The notes under the pieces were generated by a model that was not told the origin of the DNA, made no database searches, and was given only the letters and a program-made list of their open reading frames with translations. Below are positions 25,965 to 36,095 of a DNA stretch of 58,358 nt, piece by piece. The position numbers and the translations under genes were made by a program. Numbering within the stretch: the stretch's first letter is position 1; every line of letters begins with the position of its first letter. This stretch comes from Sphingopyxis sp. 2PD (lineage in GTDB: Bacteria; Pseudomonadota; Alphaproteobacteria; Sphingomonadales; Sphingomonadaceae): assembly GCF_005503695.1 (NCBI RefSeq), contig NZ_SCMU01000016.1, positions 1-58,358 on the forward strand, in the 5' to 3' direction.

Positions 25965-26762
25965 ATGAGCAGCCCCGTCCCATCATCACCGACCTCGGAA
26001 AATTTGCCAGACGGCGCGATCCCCGCGGCCACGCTGGTCATCATGCGGCCGTCGGACGACGGCGGCCCCGACGAAATCCTGATGGTCAAGCGCTCGACGA
26101 ACATGGCCTTTGCTGCCGGCGCGGTCGTTTTCCCCGGCGGGCGGGTCGATCCCGACGACTATCTGGTGGCGCGCCAGCACGCGCCCGATCTTGCCGAAGC
26201 CGACGGCGCGGCGCGGGTGGCGGCGCTGCGCGAAACGCTGGAGGAAACCGGGCTCGCGGTCGGCTGGCCAGGGCTGACGGACCGTGACGTTCCCGACGTG
26301 CGCCGCGCCTTGCTCGCCGGCACGCTGCTCTCGGACATGCTGGCGGCGCGCGGCGATCGAATCGCGTTGGATTCGTTGGTCCCCTTCGCGCGCTGGTGTC
26401 CGAACTTCAAGGAGGCGCGGACATTTGACACGCGATTCTATGCCGTTAGCGCGCCGCCGCACAGCCACGAACTGACGGTCGAGGAGGCCGAGCACAGCCA
26501 TATTTTCTGGGCCACCGCGACGAACACGCTGGCGATGGCCGACAGCGGCGAGGTCTCGGTCATTTTTCCGACCCGTCGCAATCTCGAAAAATTGGCGCAG
26601 GAACCTGATTTTGCTCGATTTTCGGATCATGCGAGGCAGTTTCCGATCGATCTGGTAACCCCATGGATCGAGGATCGCGACGGACAGGCGTTTTTGTGCA
26701 TTCCGGGGCATTTGGGATACCCGGTGACAAGCGAATCTTTCGAGCGTGTTCGCCGGGGCTAG
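25965..26762 (+). CDS. NUDIX hydrolase, NUDT19/acyl-CoA diphosphatase-like
   Basis: A 265-residue NUDIX protein. MAFAAGAVVFPGGRVDPDD marks the fold, and the catalytic ALRETLEETGLA helix supplies the metal-binding glutamates. About 25 residues are inserted between the GGRV strand and RETLEETG, a layout known from NUDT19-type enzymes that cleave CoA and acyl-CoA. The substrate is therefore probably a CoA derivative, but this is by family resemblance only. The preceding DUF4126 gene is divergent, and starts at 25862 and 25965 leave room for a shared promoter. Confidence 0.8.
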   Translation: MSSPVPSSPTSENLPDGAIPAATLVIMRPSDDGGPDEILMVKRSTNMAFAAGAVVFPGGRVDPDDYLVARQHAPDLAEADGAARVAALRETLEETGLAVGWPGLTDRDVPDVRRALLAGTLLSDMLAARGDRIALDSLVPFARWCPNFKEARTFDTRFYAVSAPPHSHELTVEEAEHSHIFWATATNTLAMADSGEVSVIFPTRRNLEKLAQEPDFARFSDHARQFPIDLVTPWIEDRDGQAFLCIPGHLGYPVTSESFERVRRG

Positions 26763-26934
26763 TGACCTTTTTGCAACAAGTTTCTCTCTATTTAGCAATT
26801 TGGTAAGAATTGCCGGACTAGGGCAAATCGTCGTTGCATTTGCTGAACGCTGTGCCTAAGACGGCCTCGCAGATGAGTGTTGGGGATTTTCCCGGTGCGA
26901 TTCGACAAGACTAATCCAGTGGACGGAGAATATA

Positions 26935-27162
26935 ATGAACCTGCTCAAAAAGGCTGCGATCTCTCTCGCAGCGACCTCGATGATTGCAGCCCCGGTTGCG
27001 GCGTCGGCCGCTCCCGCAGCCCGTGCAGCTTCGGCCGTTGACGGCCAGAGCGAGCTCGAAGGCGGCACCAGCTGGATCATCGCTATCGTCGCGCTGGCTG
27101 CCATCATCGGCGGCATCATCATCGCGTCGGACAACAACGACGACTCGCCGACCAGCCCGTAA
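26935..27162 (+). CDS. Small exported or membrane protein
   Basis: A 75-residue protein with a signal peptide (MNLLKKAAISLAATSMIAAPVAASAAPAA in pieces) and one transmembrane segment (WIIAIVALAAIIGGIIIAS), followed by a short acidic tail DNNDDSPTSP. Strong GGACGGAGA ribosome site, 170-base upstream region and its own terminator make it an independent, probably well-expressed gene. It resembles small proteins common in sphingomonads, but no function is known to me. Confidence 0.75.
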   Translation: MNLLKKAAISLAATSMIAAPVAASAAPAARAASAVDGQSELEGGTSWIIAIVALAAIIGGIIIASDNNDDSPTSP

Positions 27163-27191
27163 TTTTCGGCTGATCGCTAAAGATACCGAAA

Positions 27192-27218
27192 GGCTCCGAG
27201 CTTCGCTCGGGGCCTTTT
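27192..27218 (+). terminator. Intrinsic terminator
   Basis: A 10-base-pair stem (GGCTCCGAGC with GCTCGGGGCC, one G-T pair) closed by TTC and followed directly by TTTT. It stands about 30 bases after the small membrane protein gene and is the most textbook-like terminator in the window. Confidence 0.85.
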
Positions 27219-27301
27219 GTGCGTCTGTAGTAGATGTACTGGCGGCGCAGACGTTTGCCGACCCTGGCCGCATGGATCCCGAAAGCGCGATTGCGCATCG
27301 C

Positions 27302-28165
27302 CTATAATGTGATGCCGCGCATCTCCCGGGAACGGTCCAGGGGAATCGCTTGTCGGGCGCGGTCCGTCGCAGCGCTGTCGATCGGCGCCGAGACGATGCG
27401 ATACCCCGCTTCACCCTCGACCGTGCCGCCATCTGCTAGCACCGCCCCCCACGGATCGACGATTAGGCTGTGGCCATATGTCGCGCGGCCATCGTCATGA
27501 AGCCCGCTTTGCGCCGCTGCCAGGATATGGCAGCCGGTTTCGATCGCCCGCGCCCGCATCAGCACATGCCAGTGCGCTTCGCCCGTCGACACCGTGAAGG
27601 CAGCGGGGATTGCGACCAGCGTCGCCCCCTGACCGACCAGCGCTCGGTAAAGTTCGGGAAACCGCAAATCATAACAGATGCTCAGGCCTAACCGGCCAAG
27701 CGGGGTATCGATAACCGCCAGTGTATCGCCCCCGGCATAGGCCGCCGATTCGGTCCAATTCTCACCCGATGGCAAGGTCACGTCGAACATATGGATCTTG
27801 TCATAGCGCGCGCGGATGCTGCCGTCGGCGGCGATCACATGGCTGCGGTTGACGCGCCGCTGTCCATCGTCGGCAAGCAGGGGCATCGACCCCGAATGGA
27901 GCCACAGCCCATGCTTCTGCGCCATGTCCTGCAGCGCGGTGGGCCAGGGGCTATCGGCCTCGCGGACGATATGCGCGCCCGAGCGTGCCCGATCGCGGTC
28001 GAGCAGCAGCGACATTTCGGGCAGGAAAGCCATCGCCGCGCCGCGCGACGCCGCATCGGCCATCGCGCGATCGATCGTCGCCAGGTTGCGCTGTGGGTCG
28101 GTACCGCTCGTCATCTGGATGAGCGCAGCGATCGGCGGGGATGGCGGTGAAGCAGTCATCGTCAC
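27302..28165 (-). CDS. Carbon-nitrogen hydrolase (nitrilase superfamily amidase)
   Basis: A 287-residue amidase with the three catalytic residues of the superfamily: Glu in AFLPEMSLL (about residue 50), Lys in RYDKIHMFDV (about 123) and Cys in LSICYDLRFPELYR (about 162). The IHMFDV and YDLRFPE context matches the Nit1/Nit2 branch, which includes deaminated-glutathione amidase and omega-amidase. The probable role is therefore repair of transamination by-products, with substrate not certain. It is divergent from the M16 peptidase. Confidence 0.88.
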   Translation of the reverse strand: MTMTASPPSPPIAALIQMTSGTDPQRNLATIDRAMADAASRGAAMAFLPEMSLLLDRDRARSGAHIVREADSPWPTALQDMAQKHGLWLHSGSMPLLADDGQRRVNRSHVIAADGSIRARYDKIHMFDVTLPSGENWTESAAYAGGDTLAVIDTPLGRLGLSICYDLRFPELYRALVGQGATLVAIPAAFTVSTGEAHWHVLMRARAIETGCHILAAAQSGLHDDGRATYGHSLIVDPWGAVLADGGTVEGEAGYRIVSAPIDSAATDRARQAIPLDRSREMRGITL

Positions 28166-28246
28166 TGGCTAGGCCACCGCCGCCGACAGGACAAGCGCCG
28201 CGACAGTTCAGTGGCCAGCAAGGTTGGAACGGGTTAAGATGGCGCA

Positions 28247-31183
28247 ATGTCCTATGCCCCCGCACGCGCGTCGCTTCGTTTTTCTCGATCCTTTTTGTTT
28301 GTCGGCGTCGCTGCGCTGCTGCTGGCCCCGCTCGCAGCGAACGCACAGGGCAGCGCGGCGCTGACCATGGCGACCAGCCAGTCGGCCAACAGCGACTGGC
28401 TCTATGCGGGCAGCGACATCCCGCGCGACATCGCCTGGCAGTTCGGCGTTCTCCCCAATGGCGTGCGCTACGCAGTGCGCAACAATGGCGTGCCGCCCGG
28501 GCAAGTGTCGATCCGGGTGCGGATGGACGTCGGATCGATGTTCGAAACCGAACAGGAGCGCGGCTACGCGCATTTGCTCGAACATCTGACCTTTCGCGGT
28601 TCCGAACATATTCCCGACGGCGAAGCCAAACGTATCTGGCAGCGGTTCGGGGTGACCTTTGGCAGCGATTCCAACGCGCAAACGACGCCGACGCAGACCG
28701 TGTACCAACTAGACCTGCCCAGCGTGACGCCCGCCAATCTCGACGAAAGCATGAAATTGCTGTCAGGGATGATCCGCGAACCGCGAATCTCGGAACTCGC
28801 GGTCGCCGCCGAGCGCGGCGTGGTGATGTCCGAACTGCGCGAATCGGACGGCCCGCAAAAGCGGATTGCCGACGCGACCAACGCGCATCTGTTTGCGGGG
28901 CAGCTGCTCGGTGACCGCTCGCCGATCGGCACCACCGCATCGCTCGGCAAGGCGAGCGCGACGTCGGTCGCGGCGTTTCACAACCGCTGGTACCGCCCCG
29001 AACGTGCGGTGGTGGTCATCGTCGGCGATGCCGAGCCCGCCGAACTGGCGCGGCTCGTCGCCAAATATTATGGTGACTGGCGCGCGGAGGGACCGAACCC
29101 CGTCGATCCCGATTTCGGCAAGCCCGACCCGGCGGCGCCCACCGCGCGCGAGATTGTCGAGCCGAACCAGCCGCTCGCGCTGACACTGGCGATGGTGCGG
29201 CCGTGGCAGCGGCGCATCGATACGGTGGAGAACACCCGGCGCCTGTATCTGGAATTCATCGCCCAGGCGCTGGTCAACCGGCGGCTGGAAAACCGCGCGC
29301 GCAGCGGCGGCAGTTACCTGGTCGCCACCGTCGAACAGCAATATGTCAGCCGCAGCGCCGACGTCACCATGGCGTCGATCGTCCCCCTGAGCGACTGGAA
29401 AGCTGCGCTGGCCGACGTGCGCGGGGTGATCGCCGATGCCGTCACCAACCCGCCGTCGCAGGCCGACATCGACCGTGAAGCCAACGAAATCGAAGCGTTC
29501 CTGCAAAAGGAACTGGAAAATGCGCGCAACGAACCCGGCGCGCGGTTGGCCGATGACATGGTCCGCGCGGTCGACATTGCCGAAACGGTAACCAGCCCGC
29601 AGGGGCAGGTCGATATGTTCAAGGCGATCCGCGCCTCGGCGACGCCGCAGGTGATGCTCGACATCAGCAAGGCGATCTTTGCCGCGCCGGTCACCCGCGC
29701 GGTGCTGACCACCCCGACTGCGGCGGGGGGTGATGCTGCGGTGCTCGCGGCGCTGAAGGCGCCGGTCACCGCGCGCGACGACCGGCTGGCGGCGGTCCAG
29801 GCCGATTTCAAACAGCTGCCCGCGTTCGGGACGCCCGGCACGATCACCTCGACCACCAGCCTGCTCGGGCTGCGCGCCGAACGGATCGAATTCGCCAATG
29901 GCGTCACCGCGCTGGTATCGAATAACAAGGTCGAACCCGGCAAGGTGCGCGTCAACGTCCGCTTTGGTACCGGCAACCGCAGCGTCGCCGCCGACGCGCC
30001 GAACTTGCTGTGGACCGGCGATTATGCGCTGGTCGCCAGCGGCATCGGGCCGTGGGGCCAGAATGAGATCGACCAACTGACCAATGGCCGCCAGATCCAG
30101 CTGAATTTTGCAATCGATGACGATGCGTTCGAATTGTCGGCGGAAAGCAAGCCCGCCGACCTCGCCGACCAGATGCGGCTGATCGCGGGCAAGCTGGCGT
30201 TGCCGCGCTGGGATGCCGCGCCGGTCGAGCGTCTGCGCATCGGTTATCTCACCGGCTACGATCTTAACGACGCGACCCCCAATGCGGTGCTCGACCGCAA
30301 TCTGCGCGGCTGGCTGACCGGCAATGACGCGCGCTGGGCGGCGCCCGACAAGGCTGCGATCGCGGCGCTGACCCCCGCCGCTTTCCGCGCCTTCTGGGAA
30401 CCGCGGCTCGCCAGCGGCCCGATCGAGGTGCAGATTTTCGGCGATCTGGAAGCGGTCGATTATCGCCAGATTCTGGCGAATACGCTCGGTGCATTGCCGC
30501 CGCGAAAGATACTGGCACCCGCCGGCGGCCAGCGCGTCGATTTTGCCAAGCCCGCCAAAACCCCGGAGATCGCCTATCATCGCGGCGAACAGGGGCAGGC
30601 GGCGGCGATGACCGCCTGGCAGACCGGTGGCGGCCTTGCCAATCCGGGCGACGCGCGCGGGCTGGAGGTGCTCGCCGCGGTGTTTAACGATCGGCTGTTC
30701 GACCGGCTGCGCGCCGAACAGGGCGCGAGCTACGGCCCGGTGGTCGACAGCCATTGGCCGACGGGGTTCGACAGCGGCGGCTACCTGCTCGTCGGCAGCC
30801 TGCTTGCGCCCAAGGATCTGGACCGTTTTTATGGCATCGCGCGCGACATCGCCGCCGATCTGGTTGCCACGCCGGTCAGCGCCGACGAACTGACGCGTAA
30901 CGCCGTCCCGATCCGCGAACAGGTCGCCCGCGCGTCGACCGGCAATGTCTATTGGATGTTCCTGCTCGAGGGCGCGACGCGCGATCCGCGGGTGACCGCC
31001 GCCGCACTGTCGATGCAGGACGATATTGCCGCGGTCACCCCCGCCGACGTCCAGCGGCTGGCGCGCCAATATCTGACCCCGCAGCGCCAATGGTCGCTGG
31101 CGATCCTGCCCAAGGGGATGACGCTGGCCGACGCATCGGCGCTGGGCGCGGCGACGGCAGCGCCATCGGCGGGTGGGCGTTAA
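28247..31183 (+). CDS. M16 family zinc peptidase, exported
   Basis: A 978-residue peptidase of the pitrilysin/insulinase family. A signal peptide ends at about residue 34 (APLAANAQG). The inverted zinc motif HLLEH is at residues 109-113, with the downstream glutamate in the RGVVMSELRES region about 75 residues later. The second half holds the inactive M16 domain and the typical R/Y segment (RAEQGASYGPVVDS), so both halves of the clam-shell are in one chain. It should degrade peptides in the periplasm or at the envelope. It ends at a family A repeat. Confidence 0.9.
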   Translation: MSYAPARASLRFSRSFLFVGVAALLLAPLAANAQGSAALTMATSQSANSDWLYAGSDIPRDIAWQFGVLPNGVRYAVRNNGVPPGQVSIRVRMDVGSMFETEQERGYAHLLEHLTFRGSEHIPDGEAKRIWQRFGVTFGSDSNAQTTPTQTVYQLDLPSVTPANLDESMKLLSGMIREPRISELAVAAERGVVMSELRESDGPQKRIADATNAHLFAGQLLGDRSPIGTTASLGKASATSVAAFHNRWYRPERAVVVIVGDAEPAELARLVAKYYGDWRAEGPNPVDPDFGKPDPAAPTAREIVEPNQPLALTLAMVRPWQRRIDTVENTRRLYLEFIAQALVNRRLENRARSGGSYLVATVEQQYVSRSADVTMASIVPLSDWKAALADVRGVIADAVTNPPSQADIDREANEIEAFLQKELENARNEPGARLADDMVRAVDIAETVTSPQGQVDMFKAIRASATPQVMLDISKAIFAAPVTRAVLTTPTAAGGDAAVLAALKAPVTARDDRLAAVQADFKQLPAFGTPGTITSTTSLLGLRAERIEFANGVTALVSNNKVEPGKVRVNVRFGTGNRSVAADAPNLLWTGDYALVASGIGPWGQNEIDQLTNGRQIQLNFAIDDDAFELSAESKPADLADQMRLIAGKLALPRWDAAPVERLRIGYLTGYDLNDATPNAVLDRNLRGWLTGNDARWAAPDKAAIAALTPAAFRAFWEPRLASGPIEVQIFGDLEAVDYRQILANTLGALPPRKILAPAGGQRVDFAKPAKTPEIAYHRGEQGQAAAMTAWQTGGGLANPGDARGLEVLAAVFNDRLFDRLRAEQGASYGPVVDSHWPTGFDSGGYLLVGSLLAPKDLDRFYGIARDIAADLVATPVSADELTRNAVPIREQVARASTGNVYWMFLLEGATRDPRVTAAALSMQDDIAAVTPADVQRLARQYLTPQRQWSLAILPKGMTLADASALGAATAAPSAGGR

Positions 31184-31202
31184 CATCGGACCCGTTCAAA
31201 CG

Positions 31203-31273
31203 ATCCGTAGCCCTGAGCTTGTCGAAGGGCGGCTATCCGAGAAGCGCCCTTCGACAAGCTCAGGGCTACGGAT
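31203..31273. repeat. Family A palindromic repeat between convergent genes
   Basis: A near-perfect inverted pair of ATCCGTAGCCCTGAGCTTGT-type units with a short spacer lies between the M16 peptidase stop and the convergent KefB-type gene stop. This is the third of three family A copies in the window that sit between converging genes, which supports a terminator role. Confidence 0.9.
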
Positions 31274-31291
31274 ATGGGGAGCCGAAGTGCG

Positions 31292-33073
31292 TTAAGCCGC
31301 TTCCTCGCCCGTCGCCGGACGGCGTACCTTGCGAATGCGCGGTTCGCGGTCCAGTTCGCCCTTGGTCATGATGTCGCGCCGCATCTTGGCGCGCACGTCG
31401 TGGATCGATGCGATCACCGGGCCCATCGCAACGCCGAGGTCGATCAGCACCGCTTCGGCGAGTTGCAATGAGCTTTCGAGCGTTTCGGGCACCGCGTCGC
31501 TTGCCCCCGCCTGATACAACGCTGCGGCATGGTCGGCGTCGCGCGCGCGGCTGATGATCGGTAGCTCGGGAAATTTCTGCCGCAACTGCTTGGTCATCCG
31601 CAACTGCTGCACCGGATCGTCCATCGTCAGCACGATCGCGTCGGCGCTTTCGATCCCCAGCTTGTCGAGGCTGCCCGACCGCGCGACATCGGCGAACCGC
31701 ACCGAAAAACCGTCACGCCGCGCCACCGCCACGCTATCGATATTGGCATCGACGGCGATATAGGAGCGGCCATGCTCGCGCAGCAGCTCGGCGACGGTGC
31801 GCCCGACGCGGCCGAACCCAACGATCACCGTCCGCGCCACGGCAGGCTCGTCCTCGGGCGTGTCGTCGCTGCGCATTTCGATCCGCCGCGCCATGTCATG
31901 CCCGATGCGCGCCAGAAGCGGCGTGATGGTCAGCCCGATCGCCGTGACCAACTGCCAGAAACTGGCCGTTTCGGGGTCGATAATGCCTGCCGTCAGAGCG
32001 GCGGTCAGCACGATCAACGTCGTTTCCGACGGGCTGGCCATTAACAGGCCGACTTCAGCGGCGGTGCCGCGGCGTGCGCCGGAAAAGCGGAGCAGCGATG
32101 CGGTGACAATCGCCTTGACCAGCACAACGCCGACAACCGCGGCGATCAGCAGCGGCCATTGCGCTGCAATGCTCTGAAGGTTCAGTCCCATGCCGACGCT
32201 GATCAGGAACACCCCGAGCGCGAGGCCCTTGAACGGCGCCGTGATCGCCTCCACCTCGCCATGATATTCGGTTTCGGCGATCATCAGGCCCGCGAGCAAC
32301 GCCCCGACGATCGGCGACAGGCCGACGGCGGCGGTGGCGAGCGCGGCGACGATGACCACCAGCAGGCTGGCGGCCAGAAACAGTTCGGGGTCCTTGGCGC
32401 GCGCCGCCTGCGCGAAAATTCGGGGCAGCAGGAACCAGCCCGCGACCGCGAGCACCGCGACGACCAGCGCGCCCTGCCACAGGGTGGTCAGCAGCAATTC
32501 GGTGTTGTCGCCCGCCGGATTGGGGGCGAGGGCACCGAGGACGAAGATGATCGGGACAATCGCCAGATCTTCGAACAGAAGCATCGAAAAGGAGGCGCGG
32601 CCGACCGCCGATTTGGTTCCGACCATGGGCAGCACCAGGGCCGTCGAGGATAAGGCGAGGGCGATCCCCAGTCCGAACGCCGCGGGCGTCGACAGATCGC
32701 CGAGCAGCCACAGCCCGCCGCCCAATATCGCCCCGCCGATCAGCAACTCCGCGGCGCCGACCCCGAACACCAGCTTGCGCAGCGCCCACAGCCGCCGGAA
32801 TGAGAGTTCGAGCCCGATCGAGAACAACAGCAGGATGATGCCGAATTCGGCGAAAAGCGCGATGTCCTCGGTCGATCCGATCGTGACATGCTTCAGCCAC
32901 GGATAATCGCCCGCCAGCGACCCCAGCCCCGATGGCCCGACCAGCAGGCCGACCAGGATGAACCCGATCACCGGCGGCAGGCGAAAGCGCGCAAACGCGG
33001 GGATGACGATGCCCGCGGCGCCGAGAACCACCAGAGCGTTGCCGATGGCCGATGTTTCTGTTTCCGATACCAT
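31292..33073 (-). CDS. KefB/YbaL-type cation:proton antiporter (CPA2)
   Basis: A 593-residue antiporter. Residues about 1-395 form roughly twelve membrane helices of the Na+/H+ exchanger fold (PPVIGFILVGLLVGPSGLG; FGIILLLFSIGLELSFRRL; SSTALVLPMVG). Residues about 410-530 are an RCK/TrkA-N nucleotide-binding domain (ARTVIVGFGRVGRTVAELL). This is the layout of KefB, KefC and YbaL, which export K+ or exchange it for protons under electrophile or pH stress. No KefF/KefG-like subunit gene is adjacent. It ends 19 bases from a family A repeat. Confidence 0.88.
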   Translation of the reverse strand: MVSETETSAIGNALVVLGAAGIVIPAFARFRLPPVIGFILVGLLVGPSGLGSLAGDYPWLKHVTIGSTEDIALFAEFGIILLLFSIGLELSFRRLWALRKLVFGVGAAELLIGGAILGGGLWLLGDLSTPAAFGLGIALALSSTALVLPMVGTKSAVGRASFSMLLFEDLAIVPIIFVLGALAPNPAGDNTELLLTTLWQGALVVAVLAVAGWFLLPRIFAQAARAKDPELFLAASLLVVIVAALATAAVGLSPIVGALLAGLMIAETEYHGEVEAITAPFKGLALGVFLISVGMGLNLQSIAAQWPLLIAAVVGVVLVKAIVTASLLRFSGARRGTAAEVGLLMASPSETTLIVLTAALTAGIIDPETASFWQLVTAIGLTITPLLARIGHDMARRIEMRSDDTPEDEPAVARTVIVGFGRVGRTVAELLREHGRSYIAVDANIDSVAVARRDGFSVRFADVARSGSLDKLGIESADAIVLTMDDPVQQLRMTKQLRQKFPELPIISRARDADHAAALYQAGASDAVPETLESSLQLAEAVLIDLGVAMGPVIASIHDVRAKMRRDIMTKGELDREPRIRKVRRPATGEEAA

Positions 33074-33137
33074 AAGGGCCGACCTTATGCAGGCCGGCCC
33101 CGATTGGCTAGGTGGTTATGGGAAGCACCCGGTAAAC

Positions 33138-33213
33138 GTCGCCCCCGCGAAGGCGGGGGCCGCTAAAGGGATGGCGCATGGTAGCCAGCGGCCCCCGCCT
33201 TCGCGGGGGCGAC
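33138..33213. repeat. Family B palindromic repeat (CCCCCGC-GAAG-GCGGGGG)
   Basis: Two inverted units, each itself a perfect stem CCCCCGC / GCGGGGG with a GAAG or CTTC loop, separated by about 25 bases. It lies seven bases from the stop of the minus-strand icd gene and upstream of the KefB-type gene. It can terminate the icd transcript. Family B recurs at 40949-41052 and 48461-48535. Confidence 0.85.
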
Positions 33214-33220
33214 GATGACC

Positions 33221-34435
33221 TTAGCTCCCCATCTTGGCGTCAAGATTCTCCACGATCGCCTCAAAGAAGCCCTCGGTGGTCAGCCAATTCTGGTCGGGGC
33301 CGATCAGCAGTGCCAGATCCTTGGTCATCTTGCCGCTTTCGACCGTCGCGACGCAGACCTTTTCCAGATCGTCGGCGAATTTGATCAGCGCGTCATTGCC
33401 ATCGAGCTTGCCGCGATGCTTCAGGCCGCCGGTCCACGCGAAGATCGACGCGATCGGATTGGTCGAGGTCGCCTTGCCCTGCTGGTGCATGCGGTAATGG
33501 CGGGTTACGGTGCCGTGCGCGGCCTCGGACTCGACGGTCTGGCCGTCGGGGGTCATCAGCACGCTGGTCATCAGGCCCAGCGAGCCAAAGCCCTGCGCCA
33601 CCGTGTCCGACTGGACGTCGCCGTCGTAATTCTTGCAGGCCCAGACGAACTTGCCCGACCATTTCAGCGCCGAGGCGACCATGTCGTCGATCAGGCGATG
33701 TTCGTAAACGATGCCGAGCGCGTCGAACTTGGCCTTGAATTCGGCGTTGAACACTTCCTCGAACAGATCCTTGAACCGCCCGTCATAGGCTTTCAAGATC
33801 GTGTTCTTGGTCGACAGATACACCGGCCATTCGCGGGCGAGGCCATAGTTGAGGCTGGCGCGCGCAAAGTCGCGGATCGAATCGTCAAGGTTGTACATCC
33901 CCATCGCGACCCCCGAGGTCGGGAACTGGAACACTTCCTCGTCGATCACGGTGCCGTCCTCGCCCTCGAACACCAGGCGCAGCTTGCCGGGGCCGGGGAC
34001 GCGGAAATCGGTCGCCTTATACTGGTCGCCGAACGCATGGCGGCCGACAACGATCGGGTCGGTCCAGCCGGGGACGAGCCGCGGGACGTTGCGCATCACG
34101 ATCGGTTCGCGGAACACCACGCCGCCCAGAATATTGCGGATCGTACCGTTCGGCGACTTCCACATTTTCTTCAGGCCAAATTCCTCGACGCGGGCTTCGT
34201 CGGGGGTGATCGTCGCGCATTTGACGCCGACGCCATATTTCTTGATCGCGTTCGCGGCTTCGACGGTGATCTTGTCGTCGGTGCGGTCGCGTTCCTCGAT
34301 GCCAAGGTCGTAATAATGCAGGTCGATGTCGAGATAGGGCAGGATCAGCCGTTCGCGGATCCATTGCCAGATGATCCGGGTCATTTCGTCGCCGTCGAGT
34401 TCGACGACCGGGTTGGCTACCTTGATCTTGCCCAT
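33221..34435 (-). CDS. icd: NADP-dependent isocitrate dehydrogenase
   Basis: A 404-residue enzyme of the dimeric, eukaryote-like class II isocitrate dehydrogenases. It oxidises isocitrate to 2-oxoglutarate in the citric acid cycle and yields NADPH. Recognisable parts are [14 protein letters not shown] at the N-terminus, the substrate loop [12 protein letters not shown] with the catalytic-site Ser and Arg, the metal and substrate site [16 protein letters not shown], and [14 protein letters not shown] plus [11 protein letters not shown]. The ATG at 34435 (MGKIKVANP) is the family start; upstream codons are not conserved-looking. It is divergent from psd. Confidence 0.95.
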   Translation of the reverse strand: MGKIKVANPVVELDGDEMTRIIWQWIRERLILPYLDIDLHYYDLGIEERDRTDDKITVEAANAIKKYGVGVKCATITPDEARVEEFGLKKMWKSPNGTIRNILGGVVFREPIVMRNVPRLVPGWTDPIVVGRHAFGDQYKATDFRVPGPGKLRLVFEGEDGTVIDEEVFQFPTSGVAMGMYNLDDSIRDFARASLNYGLAREWPVYLSTKNTILKAYDGRFKDLFEEVFNAEFKAKFDALGIVYEHRLIDDMVASALKWSGKFVWACKNYDGDVQSDTVAQGFGSLGLMTSVLMTPDGQTVESEAAHGTVTRHYRMHQQGKATSTNPIASIFAWTGGLKHRGKLDGNDALIKFADDLEKVCVATVESGKMTKDLALLIGPDQNWLTTEGFFEAIVENLDAKMGS

Positions 34436-34585
34436 GCGTTCAGCCTTTATCCTTGGGGAGTCGGAGTTGCAGCGGGCCTTAGGCAAAGCGGCGCCATTGA
34501 TCAATGGGCGTGGTGGCGGCGGTCCGGAACCCGGGACGTGCCTTATCCATTGTCAGTATCAGGTGCGCCCCCTAGAAGAACGGCC

Positions 34586-35320
34586 ATGTCCAATATCATC
34601 TCTTCGAACCGCCCGGGCGGCGGCATCAAATGGCAATGGCCGTCGATCCATCCCGAAGGTCGCAAGTTCCTGCTTATCGCTGGCATCATCACGCTGTGCT
34701 TCTGGCTGCTCGGTTGGGAGATTGTCGGCTGGCTGATGTTCGGGGTGACCTTGTGGGTCGGCGCCTTCTTCCGCGATCCGGTTCGCGTCACGCCGACCGG
34801 CAGCGATGTCGTCATCGCGCCTGCCGACGGGTTGATCACCCAGATCGCCGAAGTCGCGCCGCCGCCCGAGATCGCGGGCGCCGACGGCCTCGGCGACGCA
34901 CTGATGCTGCGCGTGTCGATCTTCATGAGCGTGTTCGATGTCCACATCAACCGCACGCCGGTGGCAGGAACGCTGCGCAAGCTGGTGTATATTCCCGGAA
35001 AATTCCTCAACGCCGATCTCGACAAGGCGAGCGAGGAGAATGAACGCCAGCATTTCGTCGTCGAGCGCGCCGACGGGGTGCGGATCGGCTTCACCCAGAT
35101 CGCGGGGCTGGTCGCGCGGCGGATCATGCCGTTCGTCACCATGGGCAACGAGCTCGCCACCGGCCAGCGCGTCGGCCTCATTCGTTTCGGCAGCCGCGTC
35201 GACGTCTATCTGCCCGTGGGGACCACGCCGCAGGTGCTACTCGGACAGCGGACGCTGGCGGGCGAAACCGTGATCGCGCGGATTGGCCAAGCGGCAATGA
35301 TCGACGGCATCGGGCAATAG
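34586..35320 (+). CDS. psd: Phosphatidylserine decarboxylase
   Basis: A 244-residue proenzyme of the short, archaeal-type decarboxylase group. It has a membrane-anchoring hydrophobic hairpin at residues about 28-60, FFRDPVR, and [14 protein letters not shown]. The self-cleavage site is [11 protein letters not shown]: the Ser of GS becomes the pyruvoyl group. It converts phosphatidylserine to phosphatidylethanolamine at the inner membrane. The next gene, pssA, makes the substrate and starts one base after the stop, so the two-step pathway is a single operon. Confidence 0.95.
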   Translation: MSNIISSNRPGGGIKWQWPSIHPEGRKFLLIAGIITLCFWLLGWEIVGWLMFGVTLWVGAFFRDPVRVTPTGSDVVIAPADGLITQIAEVAPPPEIAGADGLGDALMLRVSIFMSVFDVHINRTPVAGTLRKLVYIPGKFLNADLDKASEENERQHFVVERADGVRIGFTQIAGLVARRIMPFVTMGNELATGQRVGLIRFGSRVDVYLPVGTTPQVLLGQRTLAGETVIARIGQAAMIDGIGQ

Positions 35321-35321
35321 G

Positions 35322-36095
35322 GTGAGCGAAGACCAGCAGATCGCCCCCGACGCCGCCGGGCGACGCATCGGCGGCATCAGCCTGCGCGCCTTTGCGCCCA
35401 ATGCGATCACCGTGCTGGCGCTCTGTTTCGGCCTGACCGGGGTGCGCTTCGCGATTGGCGGGCAGTTCGAGCTGGCGATCGCCGCGGTGATCTTTGCCGG
35501 GGTGCTCGACGGGATGGACGGGCGCATCGCCCGGCTGCTGCGCGCGCAGAGCAAATTCGGCGCCGAGCTTGATTCATTGTCCGATGTGATCGCATTTGGC
35601 GTCGCCCCGGCGATGATCCTGTTCCTCTGGTCGCTGACCAACGCCCCCAAATTCGGCTGGACCGCTGCGCTCGCGCTGGCGGTCTGCTGCGCGCTCCGCC
35701 TTGCGCGTTTCAACTCGCGCATGGATGCCGATTTTCAGCCACACAAGTCGGCGGGCTTCAACACTGGTATTCCCGCCCCGGCGGGCGCCGGCCTGTCTTT
35801 CGTCCCCGTCTATCTGTGGCTGACGACGGGCAATGAATTCTTCCGCGAATGGTATGTGGTGATGCCGTGGGCGCTGGCCGTCGCGATGCTGATGATTTCG
35901 GCAATCCCGACTTACAGCTGGGCCTCGATCCGTCTGCGCCGGTCGTGGCGGCTGTTCGCGCTGGCGGGGGTCGGGTTGCTCGGCGCCGCGCTAGTGACGG
36001 CGCCGTGGCTGACCCTGCTGGCGGTCTGCGCAATCTATGCGGCGACACTGCCTTTCGGGCTGGCCAGCTATGCGCGGGTCAGGCGGCGCGGCTGA
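35322..36095 (+). CDS. pssA: CDP-diacylglycerol-serine O-phosphatidyltransferase
   Basis: A 257-residue membrane enzyme that makes phosphatidylserine from CDP-diacylglycerol and serine. The CDP-alcohol phosphotransferase signature is present: DGMDGRIARLL with SKFGAELDSLSD, giving the Asp-Gly-x2-Ala-Arg-x8-Gly-x3-Asp-x3-Asp pattern. About eight hydrophobic segments follow the family pattern. It starts at a GTG one base after the psd stop, so translation is coupled. Its 3' end overlaps the end of the convergent small membrane gene by 17 bases. Confidence 0.95.
   Translation: MSEDQQIAPDAAGRRIGGISLRAFAPNAITVLALCFGLTGVRFAIGGQFELAIAAVIFAGVLDGMDGRIARLLRAQSKFGAELDSLSDVIAFGVAPAMILFLWSLTNAPKFGWTAALALAVCCALRLARFNSRMDADFQPHKSAGFNTGIPAPAGAGLSFVPVYLWLTTGNEFFREWYVVMPWALAVAMLMISAIPTYSWASIRLRRSWRLFALAGVGLLGAALVTAPWLTLLAVCAIYAATLPFGLASYARVRRRG

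Noticed and set aside
28763..31186. 807-codon open frame on the minus strand
   Set aside because: Antisense to the M16 peptidase, whose zinc motif and two-domain layout are clear.
33215..34585. Long plus-strand extension upstream of psd
   Set aside because: It is the shadow of the icd gene; the decarboxylase begins at the ATG at 34586.
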